DNA of 64,000 bases from HXMU1420-13 sp965249965 (GCA_965249965.1 OZ252262.1:2542001-2606000); one strand, 5' to 3'; shown: positions 49,865 through 59,546, numbered from the stretch's first letter. Notes: a model not told the origin generated them from the sequence alone. Numbers and translations: made by a program.

Positions 49865-50860
49865 CTAATTTACATCGTTAACAAGGCGTTCAATTAATTT
49901 GATGGTTGTTAAGCCTTCAGCTTCAGCTGCATAATTGTTTACTATTCTATGCCTTAAAACTGGTTTCGCTAAAGCTTTAATATCATCCTCAATGACATTA
50001 TATCTTCCTTGAGACAACGCACGGGCTTTGCCACCTAAAATCAAATATTGGCTGGCACGTGGACCTGCGCCCCAACTCATGAATTTTTTTATGTAATCAG
50101 GTGCCAAATCAGAATCAGGGCGTGTCATGCCAACAAGTTTTACAGTATAGTCGAGTACACTATCCGGTACTGGTACTTGCCGTACTAACGCTTGAAGCTC
50201 TTTAATTTTATTTTTATCCAGAGTTGGATTAATAATTGCGTCTTTTCCGGAAGTAGTTTGGCTCACAATTAATTTCTCTTCCTCAAAACTAGGATAATCT
50301 ACCCAAATATTGAACATGAAACGGTCAAGCTGAGCTTCAGGTAGGGGATAAGTTCCTTCTTGTTCAATTGGATTTTGAGTTGCAAGTACAAAGAAGGGAG
50401 TATCTAAATCATAGCTGGTTCCAGATGCAGTTACATGATACTCCTGCATACCTTCAAGAAGGGCGGCTTGTGTTTTAGGAGGGGTGCGATTGATTTCATC
50501 CGCTAAAACGATATTCGCGAATATCGGGCCTTTAATGAATTTAAATTCCTTTGTGCCTTTGTCTACATTTTCTTCAATTACTTCAGTTCCGGTTATATCG
50601 CCGGGCATAAGATCTGGTGTAAATTGAATTCTATTGAAACTAAGATTTAGTGAATCCGCTAATGTTCTGATAAGCAGTGTTTTAGCTAAACCCGGTACCC
50701 CAACAAGAACACAGTGTCCTTTTGAAAATAAGCTGATCAATAGAAGATCAATAATATCTTCTTGCCCGATAACTGCTTTATGGATTTCAGCTTTAATTTG
50801 ATCGAAAGACTCTTTGAATTCATCTGCCAGCTTTACGGGATCGTTAATTTCAATTTCCAT
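49865..50860 (-). CDS. MoxR-family AAA+ ATPase
   Basis: A 331-residue cytoplasmic AAA+ ATPase of the MoxR group, which remodels or activates partner proteins, commonly together with VWA-domain proteins. Walker A is GVPGLAKT (54-61, Lys60), Walker B is IVLADEINR (Asp121, Glu122), sensor 1 lies in VLATQNPIEQEGTYPLPEAQLDRF, and the C-terminal lid domain has ASQYLILGGKARAL. Its ATG shares a base with the SurA stop and the VWA gene follows five bases later, so the ATPase is embedded in an envelope-folding operon. Confidence 0.95.
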   Translation of the reverse strand: MEIEINDPVKLADEFKESFDQIKAEIHKAVIGQEDIIDLLLISLFSKGHCVLVGVPGLAKTLLIRTLADSLNLSFNRIQFTPDLMPGDITGTEVIEENVDKGTKEFKFIKGPIFANIVLADEINRTPPKTQAALLEGMQEYHVTASGTSYDLDTPFFVLATQNPIEQEGTYPLPEAQLDRFMFNIWVDYPSFEEEKLIVSQTTSGKDAIINPTLDKNKIKELQALVRQVPVPDSVLDYTVKLVGMTRPDSDLAPDYIKKFMSWGAGPRASQYLILGGKARALSQGRYNVIEDDIKALAKPVLRHRIVNNYAAEAEGLTTIKLIERLVNDVN

Positions 50861-52212
50861 TAATTGCTCTCCATATTTGGCATTGGAATACGGTACTCGA
50901 TATACACTTCAGATTTTAGGTCATTAATCCATTTTGTGTATTCATCAACCTGTTTGCGTTGTAATGCAATATTTTTCAATCGCTCATAATCTTGACTAAT
51001 ATTGGCAACATGTTCAGGAATTTGATTATCCAGGCGCACAATGCGATAGGCTTTCCCACCGGTTGGCAAGTTGAAAGGGCGAGGATCAGAAATACTTCCA
51101 ATTTCATCCATTAGTAACACAATGCGATATAGTGCAGGGTCCAGCCTGTTAAGTGGAATTAGTCGTTCACCTGTTTGTGGATCTAAAATCTTTCCGCCTG
51201 TTACTTTGGTTACAGGATCTTCACTTCTATATTTAGCCATTACTGAAAAATCAATATCAGGAAGGGTAAGTACAGAGTCTTTTATTTCTTCTAAACGCTG
51301 ACGAGCAAAATCATCATCAAGTTCGTTGTTATCAACTTTCAATAGTATATGTCGTGTTTCGATCTGATCACCAACACGTCGTAATAATTCGATTACGTGA
51401 TACCCAAATTCAGTTTCTACTACTTGTGAAATCTGACCTGGTTGAAGAGCTGATGCAGCAGCAGAATACTCACTAACAAGCTCGTTGAGTCCCATTAAAG
51501 GTAATAAACCACCTCTTGGCCCGGAGGGACCGTCGCTATGTCTTCTTGCAAGATCTTCAAGCGTTTTTCCGTGATTTAATATCGAATCGCGCAATGTTCG
51601 TGCAAATTCAAATACCGCTTCTTTGGCATCTTTTTTAGCAGGCGGCACAATAACAATTTGTGAAAGTGCAACTTGTTCAGGAATTGTCGGCAAAGAGTCC
51701 TCAGGAATCGAGTAAAAGAATTCTACAACCTCAGGTCGAGTAATCTCAACGGTTGAAAATTTATTCATGCGAACAGTTTCCGTAAGCATTTGCTCTCTAA
51801 AGTCCTCACGGAACTCCTCTTTAAGCTGAATAATAGATTTACCGAAAGCTTGCTCAAGTGCCTGTTCGCTACCGGCTTGTCGAATTAGTTGATCAACTCG
51901 GGCATCCATTTGCCGATTTACTCGACCATCTGGAACTACTACTGAATCGATTTTGGCTTTTTCAATAAGCAACATGTTTTCGATTGAAGCATTGAGGAAA
52001 TCGTACCAAAGTTGCTCGCTGAAGGGGATAGGTTGCCCCATATTCTGTGCTTGCCGTAAGTAAGCAGTTACATCCGTGTCGATATCGGATTTAAGAATGA
52101 TATTGTTATTTACAACAGCAACAATTTGATCTGCAGGTTGTTGAGCTTGTACTTGTGCAGAAAACACAAATAATAAGCTGAGTGTAAGAAGTGCTAAAAA
52201 GTTATTTTTCAT
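50860..52212 (-). CDS. surA: Periplasmic SurA-type chaperone/peptidyl-prolyl isomerase
   Basis: A 450-residue exported protein with the SurA layout: signal peptide (cleaved near VQAQ, residue 23), N-terminal chaperone domain with QIVAVVNNNIILKSDID at 30-46, a first parvulin domain about 180-280 (VALSQIVIVPPAKKDAKEAV, RHSDGPSGPRGGLLPLM, ETEFGYHVIELL) and a second from about 285-390 (TRHILLKVDN, ending YRIVRLDN). SurA carries unfolded outer-membrane proteins across the periplasm. The two upstream genes encode further PpiC/SurA-like proteins and moxR overlaps its stop by one base. The symbol is given on architecture. Confidence 0.88.
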   Translation of the reverse strand: MKNNFLALLTLSLLFVFSAQVQAQQPADQIVAVVNNNIILKSDIDTDVTAYLRQAQNMGQPIPFSEQLWYDFLNASIENMLLIEKAKIDSVVVPDGRVNRQMDARVDQLIRQAGSEQALEQAFGKSIIQLKEEFREDFREQMLTETVRMNKFSTVEITRPEVVEFFYSIPEDSLPTIPEQVALSQIVIVPPAKKDAKEAVFEFARTLRDSILNHGKTLEDLARRHSDGPSGPRGGLLPLMGLNELVSEYSAAASALQPGQISQVVETEFGYHVIELLRRVGDQIETRHILLKVDNNELDDDFARQRLEEIKDSVLTLPDIDFSVMAKYRSEDPVTKVTGGKILDPQTGERLIPLNRLDPALYRIVLLMDEIGSISDPRPFNLPTGGKAYRIVRLDNQIPEHVANISQDYERLKNIALQRKQVDEYTKWINDLKSEVYIEYRIPMPNMESN

Positions 52213-52243
52213 TAAGATGATATTGTATGGAAAGCGCTAAAAT

Positions 52244-53095
52244 CTAATTTAGAACGTCGAAAGTCTCGATTTCATTATTCGCCTGAGCTTGAAGATAAAG
52301 ATTCTTTACATACGTATTGAACGCGATGCGCTTTTTTTCAAGGATTAACCAGTCTTTTATTTGATCTATGAGCCATTCAAGATCAGGATGATCTCCAGTT
52401 GCCCGTTCTTCAAGGAGTTGTACAAAATGATATTCATTACCTATTCTTTCAATTACGGATATTTCTGAAAGTCCGATTACTTGTAAATAACGATTTAGAA
52501 TTTGAACATCGCTTACCGCTGCCGACTCTGGCCAAAATCGTTCAGATTCTCTAACCGCCAAATCAGGGTTGATGGTGAAATTTTCAGCAACTACTGCCCA
52601 TTCGATACCTCTTAACAGGTCTTCGCGGGCATCTTCAGCATCTTGCATATTCCTTGCCCGAACGTGCCTGAATCGGATATACCGTTCTTCAAGGACAAAG
52701 CTGTCCTTATTTTCTTGATAGTAATTTCTAGCCTCTTGATCGGTTACGATTAGCTCGTTGGACAGCTCGGCTATGATATATTCTTGAGTAGCTTTAGCAA
52801 TATAATCGTTTCGAATCTGCTCCAATCGATCAATAACATTATCCTGACGATGAACCCTCAATCGATACGCTTCTTGCAAAAGTATTTGTTGTTCAATCCA
52901 ATCCTCACGATAAAATTCATAAGCCTGTAAACTATCTTCAAGAAAAATATTTTGAGGGATATTGGCTCGTGCTTCCGATTTATATAATACGGAAGAACCA
53001 ACCTTTGCCAAGGCTGGTTCTGAAAATTCTGCTTTTCGGGTACATCCCCCAAACAAAAATAATCCCATCATTATATAGGAAAGCACCTGTTTCAT
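52244..53095 (-). CDS. SurA-like lipoprotein, probable chaperone without an obvious isomerase domain
   Basis: A 283-residue lipoprotein (lipobox FGGC, Cys18). The opening of the mature protein (ALAKVGSSVLYKSEARANIP) and the long helices after it (WIEQQILLQEAYRLRVHRQDNVIDRL, then TDQEARNYYQENKDSFV) match the SurA_N/PpiC-type chaperone domain. The following part (RFRHVRARNMQDAEDAREDLLRGIEW) resembles the start of a parvulin domain but lacks the usual GGxLG loop, so isomerase activity is doubtful. It begins exactly where the 650-residue isomerase ends and precedes surA by 31 bases, in one operon. It probably assists outer-membrane protein folding. Confidence 0.78.
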   Translation of the reverse strand: MKQVLSYIMMGLFLFGGCTRKAEFSEPALAKVGSSVLYKSEARANIPQNIFLEDSLQAYEFYREDWIEQQILLQEAYRLRVHRQDNVIDRLEQIRNDYIAKATQEYIIAELSNELIVTDQEARNYYQENKDSFVLEERYIRFRHVRARNMQDAEDAREDLLRGIEWAVVAENFTINPDLAVRESERFWPESAAVSDVQILNRYLQVIGLSEISVIERIGNEYHFVQLLEERATGDHPDLEWLIDQIKDWLILEKKRIAFNTYVKNLYLQAQANNEIETFDVLN

Positions 53096-55048
53096 CTATT
53101 CCTGACTTTCTTCATTAACAAACTGAGCCCTGACAACCTCTGGAAATGCTTGAATATTGTACTCATTTCGGATTCGATTCAACCATTTTTCTTCGCGAAT
53201 AGGTTGATATTCTGAAGCAAGTCGATTAAAAGCTTCATCAAAAGTCATAGTTCGTTCAGGGAGAATATCGATTAAAACAAAATGTCCCTTTCTGCCACTA
53301 TAATCAAAGCGATCTGAAATAGATCCAGCCTCCATTTCACTAAGTAGTGTAAACGGCTCACCTTGAAAAATACCGGTTGAATCGCTGGACACACCTACCC
53401 GATAACCTCTTACAAACAAACTATCCGGTGACCCACCTTGTCTGACGAATTCCATTGCTCTGTCGAGCGAAGAATCGCGGCTTGAAGTGATCAAATAATA
53501 ATGATAGCGTTGCGGATATTGAAAATCGTTGACGTTATCAACATATCTATTCATGAGAATGGTAGTATCAATCGTGGCTGTACTCCAAACAGAGTCTTCA
53601 TTTACCTGATAAACAACCAAACCGTCTTGATAGCTTTTAGTAAGCTCCGAAAACTCAGGATATTCTTGTAACGTAATTGCCGTTAAATTTTCATCAACTT
53701 TAGCTTCTTTAAAGCGATCAAACCAGCTTCTGTTAAACTGTAGATTCGTCTGATTACCCCGGGATTCTTGAAGGTAATTGTGAAAATCACCAACATTAAA
53801 ATCCAGAGCACTTATTGAGTAAGCCGACATTTCTGAAATGCTATCAGGAAGTACAATATCATTATATGTAGATGTGTCTAATTGTGCTAAATAAGTTTCA
53901 AATTTTAAGATGTTATTTAGCTCAGACTTTGCCTGATATTTATCATTCAGATAGTCAATAACAAAAGAATTGTTTTCTTGAAACGAGTCTGATTCCTCTA
54001 AGATCTGCATGATGTAATCATCACGTTGCTCATCAGTTTCGAATGTTCGAACTGAATCGATTCTAAAAATATGGTACCCATAATTGGTTTCAATGGGAGG
54101 AGTAAAAGAAAGATCTGGATCTATGTTCATCACAGTATCGATAAATTCAGCGGAATAACGGTCGCCATAATTTACCCAGCCGATATACCCGTTATTTTGG
54201 ATAGAAGGGGTGTCTTCACTAAAACTACGAACGATATTAGCCCAATTAGCTCCATTTATTAACCTGGTGTGCGCTTCTTCAAGGCGGTTATTTTCGGAAT
54301 TTTTTCGTGCAAAAATATGAGATACTTGTCGAGAAGGTTTTCTTTCTCTTTTTTCCTCTAAATAAATGATGTGATACCCAAACTGAGTTCTGACCGGCAT
54401 TGATAATTCATCAATTTCAAGTGAATACAATGCATCTTCAAATTCTGCAACCGTTGTTCCTACAGAAAACCAGGGCAGATCACCACCCATAGAGCGGCCA
54501 TTTCTGGAAGTAGAATATTTAGCATCCAATTCTTCTAGTGAGGTACCATTTGCAAACTCCACTCTTGCCTGTATTAATCGGTTGTACACTTCTAGCGTAT
54601 CTTCAGGAGATGCATTTGGTGCTAAGGCAATAAGAACATGTTTACTTTTTAATTCAAAATCGTAGCGTTCTTTGAATGCATTAAATTTCGTTGGCCGGAT
54701 TTCTTCATCCATCCAAAACGCATAAGCTGCTTGTTTTGCGTATAAATCGTATTCGCTTTTTATACGCTCATCGTTATAATAGCCAATTGCTCTTGCGTCA
54801 AGTAATTTTCCACGATAGTCTAAGTAAATTGGCAGAAAATCTACCAAATCTTCTTCCGAATATTCTTTATCTAAACTACCCGAGACATAATTGTCTTTCA
54901 GTTCTTCGAAGCTAACGTAATCTCCTCCAACTATCCCAACTGTACCATCGGGTGGGGTAGAAGTTTTTAAAGTTTCGTTGCTGCTGGAACATGCGCTCCA
55001 AAAAAGGGGTAAGCTCAATATCAAAAGAGATAAGCTTGTTCTTTTCAT
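53096..55048 (-). CDS. Large parvulin-type peptidyl-prolyl isomerase lipoprotein
   Basis: A 650-residue exported lipoprotein (lipobox WSAC, Cys20). After a helical chaperone region (about 45-130), two parvulin domains follow. The first runs about 133-235 (LKSKHVLIALAPNASPEDTL, STSRNGRSMGGDLPWF, TQFGYHIIYLEEKRE). The second runs about 240-335 (RQVSHIFARKNS, SIQNNGYIGWVNYGDR, TNYGYHIFRIDSV). A C-terminal helical half ends with another degenerate parvulin-like segment (FVLIDILPERTMTFDEAF). It is the first of the envelope-folding genes, 36 bases after the nucleoside transporter, and is followed without a gap by the smaller SurA-like lipoprotein. The role is periplasmic protein folding; the substrates are unknown. 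Confidence 0.88.
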   Translation of the reverse strand: MKRTSLSLLILSLPLFWSACSSSNETLKTSTPPDGTVGIVGGDYVSFEELKDNYVSGSLDKEYSEEDLVDFLPIYLDYRGKLLDARAIGYYNDERIKSEYDLYAKQAAYAFWMDEEIRPTKFNAFKERYDFELKSKHVLIALAPNASPEDTLEVYNRLIQARVEFANGTSLEELDAKYSTSRNGRSMGGDLPWFSVGTTVAEFEDALYSLEIDELSMPVRTQFGYHIIYLEEKRERKPSRQVSHIFARKNSENNRLEEAHTRLINGANWANIVRSFSEDTPSIQNNGYIGWVNYGDRYSAEFIDTVMNIDPDLSFTPPIETNYGYHIFRIDSVRTFETDEQRDDYIMQILEESDSFQENNSFVIDYLNDKYQAKSELNNILKFETYLAQLDTSTYNDIVLPDSISEMSAYSISALDFNVGDFHNYLQESRGNQTNLQFNRSWFDRFKEAKVDENLTAITLQEYPEFSELTKSYQDGLVVYQVNEDSVWSTATIDTTILMNRYVDNVNDFQYPQRYHYYLITSSRDSSLDRAMEFVRQGGSPDSLFVRGYRVGVSSDSTGIFQGEPFTLLSEMEAGSISDRFDYSGRKGHFVLIDILPERTMTFDEAFNRLASEYQPIREEKWLNRIRNEYNIQAFPEVVRAQFVNEESQE

Positions 55049-55084
55049 TTTTCTAATGATGAATATGTTAGTTTTTGTTTACTC

Positions 55085-56416
55085 TCAAAAAAGCATGCCG
55101 GCAATTGTTGCGGTCATTAAATTGGCCATAGTACCAGCAAATACAGCCTTTAAACCGAATTTAGCTAAATCAGATTTTCGGGATGGAGCAAGCCCACCAA
55201 TACCACCAATCTGAATTGCAATTGATGAAAAGTTCGCAAAACCACATAATGCAAAAGTAGCCATTGCTATCGTTTTAGGCCCGATTGAAACAGCAGCTAC
55301 TTCTTCTGCGAGCTTTAAATAAGCAACAAATTCGTTCAATACTATTTTGGTACCCAGTAAAGACCCCATCACAGTTGCATCTTCCCAGGGAACTCCAACA
55401 ATCCACGCAATGGGAGCAATCACCCAACCCAATAGCATCTCGATAGTAAGCTGAGAACCGATTAAACCTGTCAGCCCGGTTAAATCGCTTATCCATCCTG
55501 TAAACCCGTTAAACATTGCCAAGAGCGCGACAAATGCCAAAAGCATAGCTCCCACATTAAGCGCTAAATGCAGCCCGGTTCCAGCTCCACTTGCTGCTGC
55601 ATCAATTCCATTCGCATCAGTTTTTTCAACTACCATCTTTATATCGCCGGCGGTTGCAGATTCTTCCGTTTCTGGCTGTAATATTTTTGCAATTACTAAA
55701 GCAGCCGGAGCCGCCATTAAACTGGCACCAAGTAGTCGTTCAGCGAAAAGTTGTTGAGCTTCTGCAATTTCTAGCCCGTTTGCAGCTGCAAAAGAAGAGC
55801 CAAGCATAGCAACATATGCAGCCATTACACCACCTGCGATAGTTGCCATTCCACCAGTCATTACAGCCAGCAATTCTGACTTGGTCATTTTATCTATGAA
55901 AGGTTTTATTACGAGTGGTGCTTCTGTTTGACCAACAAAAATATTTGAAATAACGGAAAGGGTTTCAGCGCCTGAAGTCCCCAATAATTTTTGCATCCCT
56001 TTGGATAACCCACGCACAATCGCTTGTAAAACCCCATAGTGATAAAGAATAGAGGTAAGGGAGGCAAAGAAAATAATTGTTGGCAATATTTGAAAGGCAA
56101 ATATCACCCCAAAACTGTCTTCATATTCTGGGCCTCTACCAAGAAAACTGAATAGAAAACTTGCACCTTCTGTAGTGTATGTTAAGACAATCACAAAGAA
56201 GCTGGCTACCACTTCAAAAAATCGCATAGGCCAACCTAGTGGCGACCAAAAATCAGTTAAAACATCAGCTTTTAGAATAAAAATTGCCAGAATAAACTGG
56301 ATGGATAACCCTGTAATTACCAATTTCCAGTTAATGTTTTTTTTGTCTTTACTTAGCACATAGGAAACGCCAATAATAGCGACCATTCCTAAAATTCCTC
56401 GAAGGATATTTTCCAT
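55085..56416 (-). CDS. NupC-family concentrative nucleoside transporter
   Basis: A 443-residue inner-membrane symporter of the CNT family that brings nucleosides in with Na+ or H+. Ten or so helices are predicted. Signatures: GVIFAFQILPTIIFFASLTSILYHYG, the VFVGQTEAPLVIKPF motif (nucleoside and ion site, about residues 164-178), MTGGMATIAGGVMAAYV, and the C-terminal KTIAMATFALCGFANFSSIAI split over about 385-405. The ATG shares a base with the thymidine kinase stop upstream, so uptake and phosphorylation of thymidine are coupled in one operon. An internal Glu/Lys-rich loop (about 250-270) is longer than in E. coli NupC. Confidence 0.94.
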   Translation of the reverse strand: MENILRGILGMVAIIGVSYVLSKDKKNINWKLVITGLSIQFILAIFILKADVLTDFWSPLGWPMRFFEVVASFFVIVLTYTTEGASFLFSFLGRGPEYEDSFGVIFAFQILPTIIFFASLTSILYHYGVLQAIVRGLSKGMQKLLGTSGAETLSVISNIFVGQTEAPLVIKPFIDKMTKSELLAVMTGGMATIAGGVMAAYVAMLGSSFAAANGLEIAEAQQLFAERLLGASLMAAPAALVIAKILQPETEESATAGDIKMVVEKTDANGIDAAASGAGTGLHLALNVGAMLLAFVALLAMFNGFTGWISDLTGLTGLIGSQLTIEMLLGWVIAPIAWIVGVPWEDATVMGSLLGTKIVLNEFVAYLKLAEEVAAVSIGPKTIAMATFALCGFANFSSIAIQIGGIGGLAPSRKSDLAKFGLKAVFAGTMANLMTATIAGMLF

Positions 56417-57078
56417 TAATTCTGGTGTTGATTTTCAGGTTCTTTTTTCATCTCTGATTCTTCAGTCTTCGGTATAATAAATGGCCGTATTGGCTTTCCT
56501 CTGCGTTTGTCTATAGATGGGCGAAAACAGTGCCTCGCTCTTGGTTCATATGCGTCATATTCGCCAACCAATACCGTATTCTCATTTTCTATTACGCGTT
56601 GTGAGAAGTTTGCCATCGCACCACTTTCGCTACAAACTGCATGTAATTTTGTAACGAATTCAGCAATTGCTAATAAGTATGGCATTGGTCCGAAGGGCTT
56701 ACCCTCGAAATCCATATCCAAGCCAGCTACAATTACACGTTTACCATCGTTAGCTAATGAATTTGCTACATCAACTATGCGAGCATCAAAAAACTGAGCT
56801 TCATCAATACAAACTACATCTGAATTACCCGTTAATAAAACTATTTGATCTGCTGTGTCTACCAAAATGCTTGGTAGGGCGGTTTCGTTGTGCGAGACTA
56901 CTTCTGTGTCGCTGTATCTTTTATCGATGGCGGGCTTAACAACTATCACATTCTGTCCTGCAATATGTGCACGCTTAGCACGGCGGATAAGCTCTTCAGT
57001 TTTCCCACTGAACATGCCACCGCATACTACTTCAATCCAACCAAAATCTTTTGGAGCTAACGAGGGTTCGTTAATCAT
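56416..57078 (-). CDS. tdk: Thymidine kinase, class II
   Basis: A 220-residue thymidine kinase of the TK1-like (type II) family, phosphorylating deoxythymidine to dTMP with ATP. The P-loop is GGMFSGKT (20-27), the Asp/Gln motif VVCIDEAQFF (88-97) holds the catalytic Glu93, and the lasso region contains YEPRARHCFRP. The structural zinc site looks changed: the usual first CxxC reads Cys149-Ser-Glu-Ser152, and the second pair retains only Cys184. The last 25 residues are a charged tail. Cytoplasmic. The overlapping downstream gene is the nucleoside transporter, a natural functional partner. Upstream lies a 147-base divergent gap. Confidence 0.94.
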   Translation of the reverse strand: MINEPSLAPKDFGWIEVVCGGMFSGKTEELIRRAKRAHIAGQNVIVVKPAIDKRYSDTEVVSHNETALPSILVDTADQIVLLTGNSDVVCIDEAQFFDARIVDVANSLANDGKRVIVAGLDMDFEGKPFGPMPYLLAIAEFVTKLHAVCSESGAMANFSQRVIENENTVLVGEYDAYEPRARHCFRPSIDKRRGKPIRPFIIPKTEESEMKKEPENQHQN

Positions 57079-57111
57079 TCATTTTTTATTGATAGACACT
57101 TGTAAAAAGAC

Positions 57112-57119
57112 CAAATATA
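57112..57119 (-). promoter_or_regulatory. Possible -7 box (TAnnTTTG) for tdk-nupC
   Basis: The minus strand reads TATATTTG, an exact consensus match 33 bases before the tdk start in the divergent gap. The -33 element is not evident, so this is tentative. Confidence 0.27.
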
Positions 57120-57225
57120 GAAGCCTCTACAATGAATGGAAAGCCATATTATTGATAATAAAATCACATAGAAAAGCCGTTGCACATAATTTTTACATAT
57201 TGTGTAGAAATTGATACTTTTTGGG

Positions 57226-59241
57226 ATGAAAAAGTTCGTACTAAAAAAAAGTGAAACAGCTCCAAAACCTGTCGACTATCAGATAAAATATGCCGAGTTA
57301 TTAAATGAGCAGCAATTAGACGCTGTAATGTTTAATCAAGGGGCAGCATTAGTTATTGCGGGTGCAGGTACCGGAAAAACGAGAACCCTCGTTTATCGTG
57401 TAGCTCGATTGGTAGAATCCGGGATAAACCCTTCCAATATTTTACTCCTCACCTTTACCAGGCGTTCGGCCAATGAAATGATTCAAAGAGCCAGTTCAAT
57501 ATTGGACGAGCGGTGTAAGCGCATAAAAGGAGGAACCTTTCATTTCTACTGCAGTCAAATCCTACATCAATACGCCACCAAAATTGGGTATCCTAATGAC
57601 TTTACTATTATTGATACAAGCGATGCACTTGATGTTATTCAGCATGTTCGAACAAAATTAGGGCTAATTAAAAAGAGTAAAAGATTTCCAAATAAGAATA
57701 CTCTGCTAACTATAATAAGTGCAGTAAAAAACCGAAATCTTGATCTTAGAGTAGCGGTAGGTGACCTATATCCGCAATTTTATGAACAAATTGAGCACAT
57801 TGAAGCTGTTTATTTAGAATATGAAGCATACAAAACGCAGCATGCAGTTATGGATTTTGATGATCTGCTCGTCAAAACTGTAGAATTGTTAAAATCACAT
57901 GATGAGGTTCGTCGGGTGGTTTCAAGTGGCCATCATTATATAATGGTTGATGAATTTCAGGATACCAATCCATTGCAGGCTGAGCTTACACTGCTTTTGG
58001 GCTCTATACACGGAAACATTATGGTAGTGGGGGATGATGCGCAAAGTATTTATTCATTTAGAGGAGCAGATCATAGAAACATTATGCAGTTTCCCGATTT
58101 AGTTGAATCAACGAAAGTGATAAAACTTGAAGAAAATTACAGATCACAACCATTGATATTGCATGCTGCTAATGAATTGCTAAAACAAGCTATTTTTAAA
58201 TTCGACAAAACCCTTTATTCGAACATTGAAGAAGGAGAGCTGCCTGCCTTTGTTAAAGCTGTTAGTGAGAATGAACAAAGTGAATTCATATGCCAGGCAG
58301 TGCTTCAGCTTCGAGAACAGGGTATACTCTTAAACGAGATCGCTGTGTTATTCAGAAATGGTCGCGATTCCTTTGATCTTGAAATAGAATTGAACAAAAA
58401 GAACATTCCATTTGTGAAATTTGGCGGCCTTAAATTCACAGAGGCTGCGCACATTAAAGATGTGTTGGCTCATATTCGGGTGTTAATAAATCCGCAGGAT
58501 ACTTTGGCATGGAACAGAATGTTAATGCTTATTGATGGAATTGGCCCAAAGACAGCGCAAGACCTTTTTGAATGGATACGTGTAGCAAAAAATCCATATT
58601 CCTTAGAGGCGAAAGAAGTTGTGAGTAAGAGTTATTACTGCCAGATTAAAGCGTTGAGTGATTTACTTATCAAATTAAAAGACAGAGATTTAAGTATCGG
58701 TGAGATTGTAGAATCTATTGTTGAATATTATCGGATTTTCTGCGAAAAAAGATACGATGACTACCCAAAACGCTTGAAAGATCTTGAAATCTTCGTTGGA
58801 ATTGCATCCGGATATTCCTCGCTGTCTGACTTACTCCGCGACATGGCTTTAGACCCAATTAGTGCAACAGCAATTGATACTGAGCAGCAGCAACATGATG
58901 AGCCACCGCTAGTTTTAAGTACCATTCATTCTTCTAAGGGATTGGAGTGGCAACATGTATTTGTCATTCAGTGCTTAGATGGAGTAATACCCTCTGCGTT
59001 TTCCATCGAGGATGAAGAACAATTAGACGAAGAGTTGCGACTGCTATATGTAGCCACAACACGAGCAAAGGATATGTTATATTTTTCGTATCCAACGGTT
59101 GCACATTCTTCACAAGGTGATTATTTCACCAAACCCAGTAGGTTCTTAGAAAAATTAAATGAAGAGATTCTCGAGCCATGGATGCTCTCGTATGAACAAG
59201 AACAAGCTATGCTTGAAGAACAAAAGAAGTTTATTGAATAG
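57226..59241 (+). CDS. UvrD/Rep-family ATP-dependent DNA helicase
   Basis: A superfamily 1A 3'-5' DNA helicase of 671 residues. The ATG at 57226 is preferred to the in-frame TTG at 57211 because the first residues carry no conserved sequence and ATG is the stronger start. Motifs (numbered from the ATG): LNEQQLDAVM Q-motif region (26-35), Walker A AGAGTGKT (45-52), TFTRRSANEMIQRA, Walker B MVDEFQDTNPLQ, VVGDDAQSIYSFRGAD, LEENYRS, LSTIHSSKGLEWQHVFV and LLYVATTRAKDMLYFSYP. All helicase motifs are intact; no nuclease domain is attached. It acts in repair or replication restart and is divergent from tdk. It is shorter than UvrD and Rep proteins that carry long C-terminal tails. Confidence 0.94.
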   Translation: MKKFVLKKSETAPKPVDYQIKYAELLNEQQLDAVMFNQGAALVIAGAGTGKTRTLVYRVARLVESGINPSNILLLTFTRRSANEMIQRASSILDERCKRIKGGTFHFYCSQILHQYATKIGYPNDFTIIDTSDALDVIQHVRTKLGLIKKSKRFPNKNTLLTIISAVKNRNLDLRVAVGDLYPQFYEQIEHIEAVYLEYEAYKTQHAVMDFDDLLVKTVELLKSHDEVRRVVSSGHHYIMVDEFQDTNPLQAELTLLLGSIHGNIMVVGDDAQSIYSFRGADHRNIMQFPDLVESTKVIKLEENYRSQPLILHAANELLKQAIFKFDKTLYSNIEEGELPAFVKAVSENEQSEFICQAVLQLREQGILLNEIAVLFRNGRDSFDLEIELNKKNIPFVKFGGLKFTEAAHIKDVLAHIRVLINPQDTLAWNRMLMLIDGIGPKTAQDLFEWIRVAKNPYSLEAKEVVSKSYYCQIKALSDLLIKLKDRDLSIGEIVESIVEYYRIFCEKRYDDYPKRLKDLEIFVGIASGYSSLSDLLRDMALDPISATAIDTEQQQHDEPPLVLSTIHSSKGLEWQHVFVIQCLDGVIPSAFSIEDEEQLDEELRLLYVATTRAKDMLYFSYPTVAHSSQGDYFTKPSRFLEKLNEEILEPWMLSYEQEQAMLEEQKKFIE

Positions 59242-59245
59242 CTAT

Positions 59246-59485
59246 TTAGTTCTTTCTCATAAACATATGCTGCTCAATCACATCACGAATTAACCAGTAT
59301 ATCGGGTAAATAGGAATAAATATAGCAACAGCTACTTCCCATTTATTAAATTTTGGTTTTCCTCCATCAACAGGTAGCGTAATTCCAGCTATTCCGGCTA
59401 TCCAAAGAATAAAAAACAGAAAAAGAGCTAAGGAAAGTCCTAATGCTCCAAAAAAACCAAATAAATCGTAGAAGGTTTGCAGCAT
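59246..59485 (-). CDS. Small membrane protein, unknown function
   Basis: A 79-residue protein with two hydrophobic segments (about 8-36 and 48-66, the second containing AVAIFIPIYPIYWLI) separated by a short polar loop. I do not recognise the family. It sits four bases from the convergent helicase gene and is divergent from der across 61 bases, so it is a single-gene unit. The hydrophobic topology and clean placement support it being real. Confidence 0.6.
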   Translation of the reverse strand: MLQTFYDLFGFFGALGLSLALFLFFILWIAGIAGITLPVDGGKPKFNKWEVAVAIFIPIYPIYWLIRDVIEQHMFMRKN

Positions 59486-59546
59486 ACTACAGTTGATGGT
59501 ATTAAAAATGCTTATTATTAATCAAACTACTAATTCAAATTATTAA

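Noticed and set aside
57211..57225. TTG start five codons upstream of the UvrD-type helicase ATG
   Set aside because: The five residues carry no conserved sequence; ATG is the more likely start.
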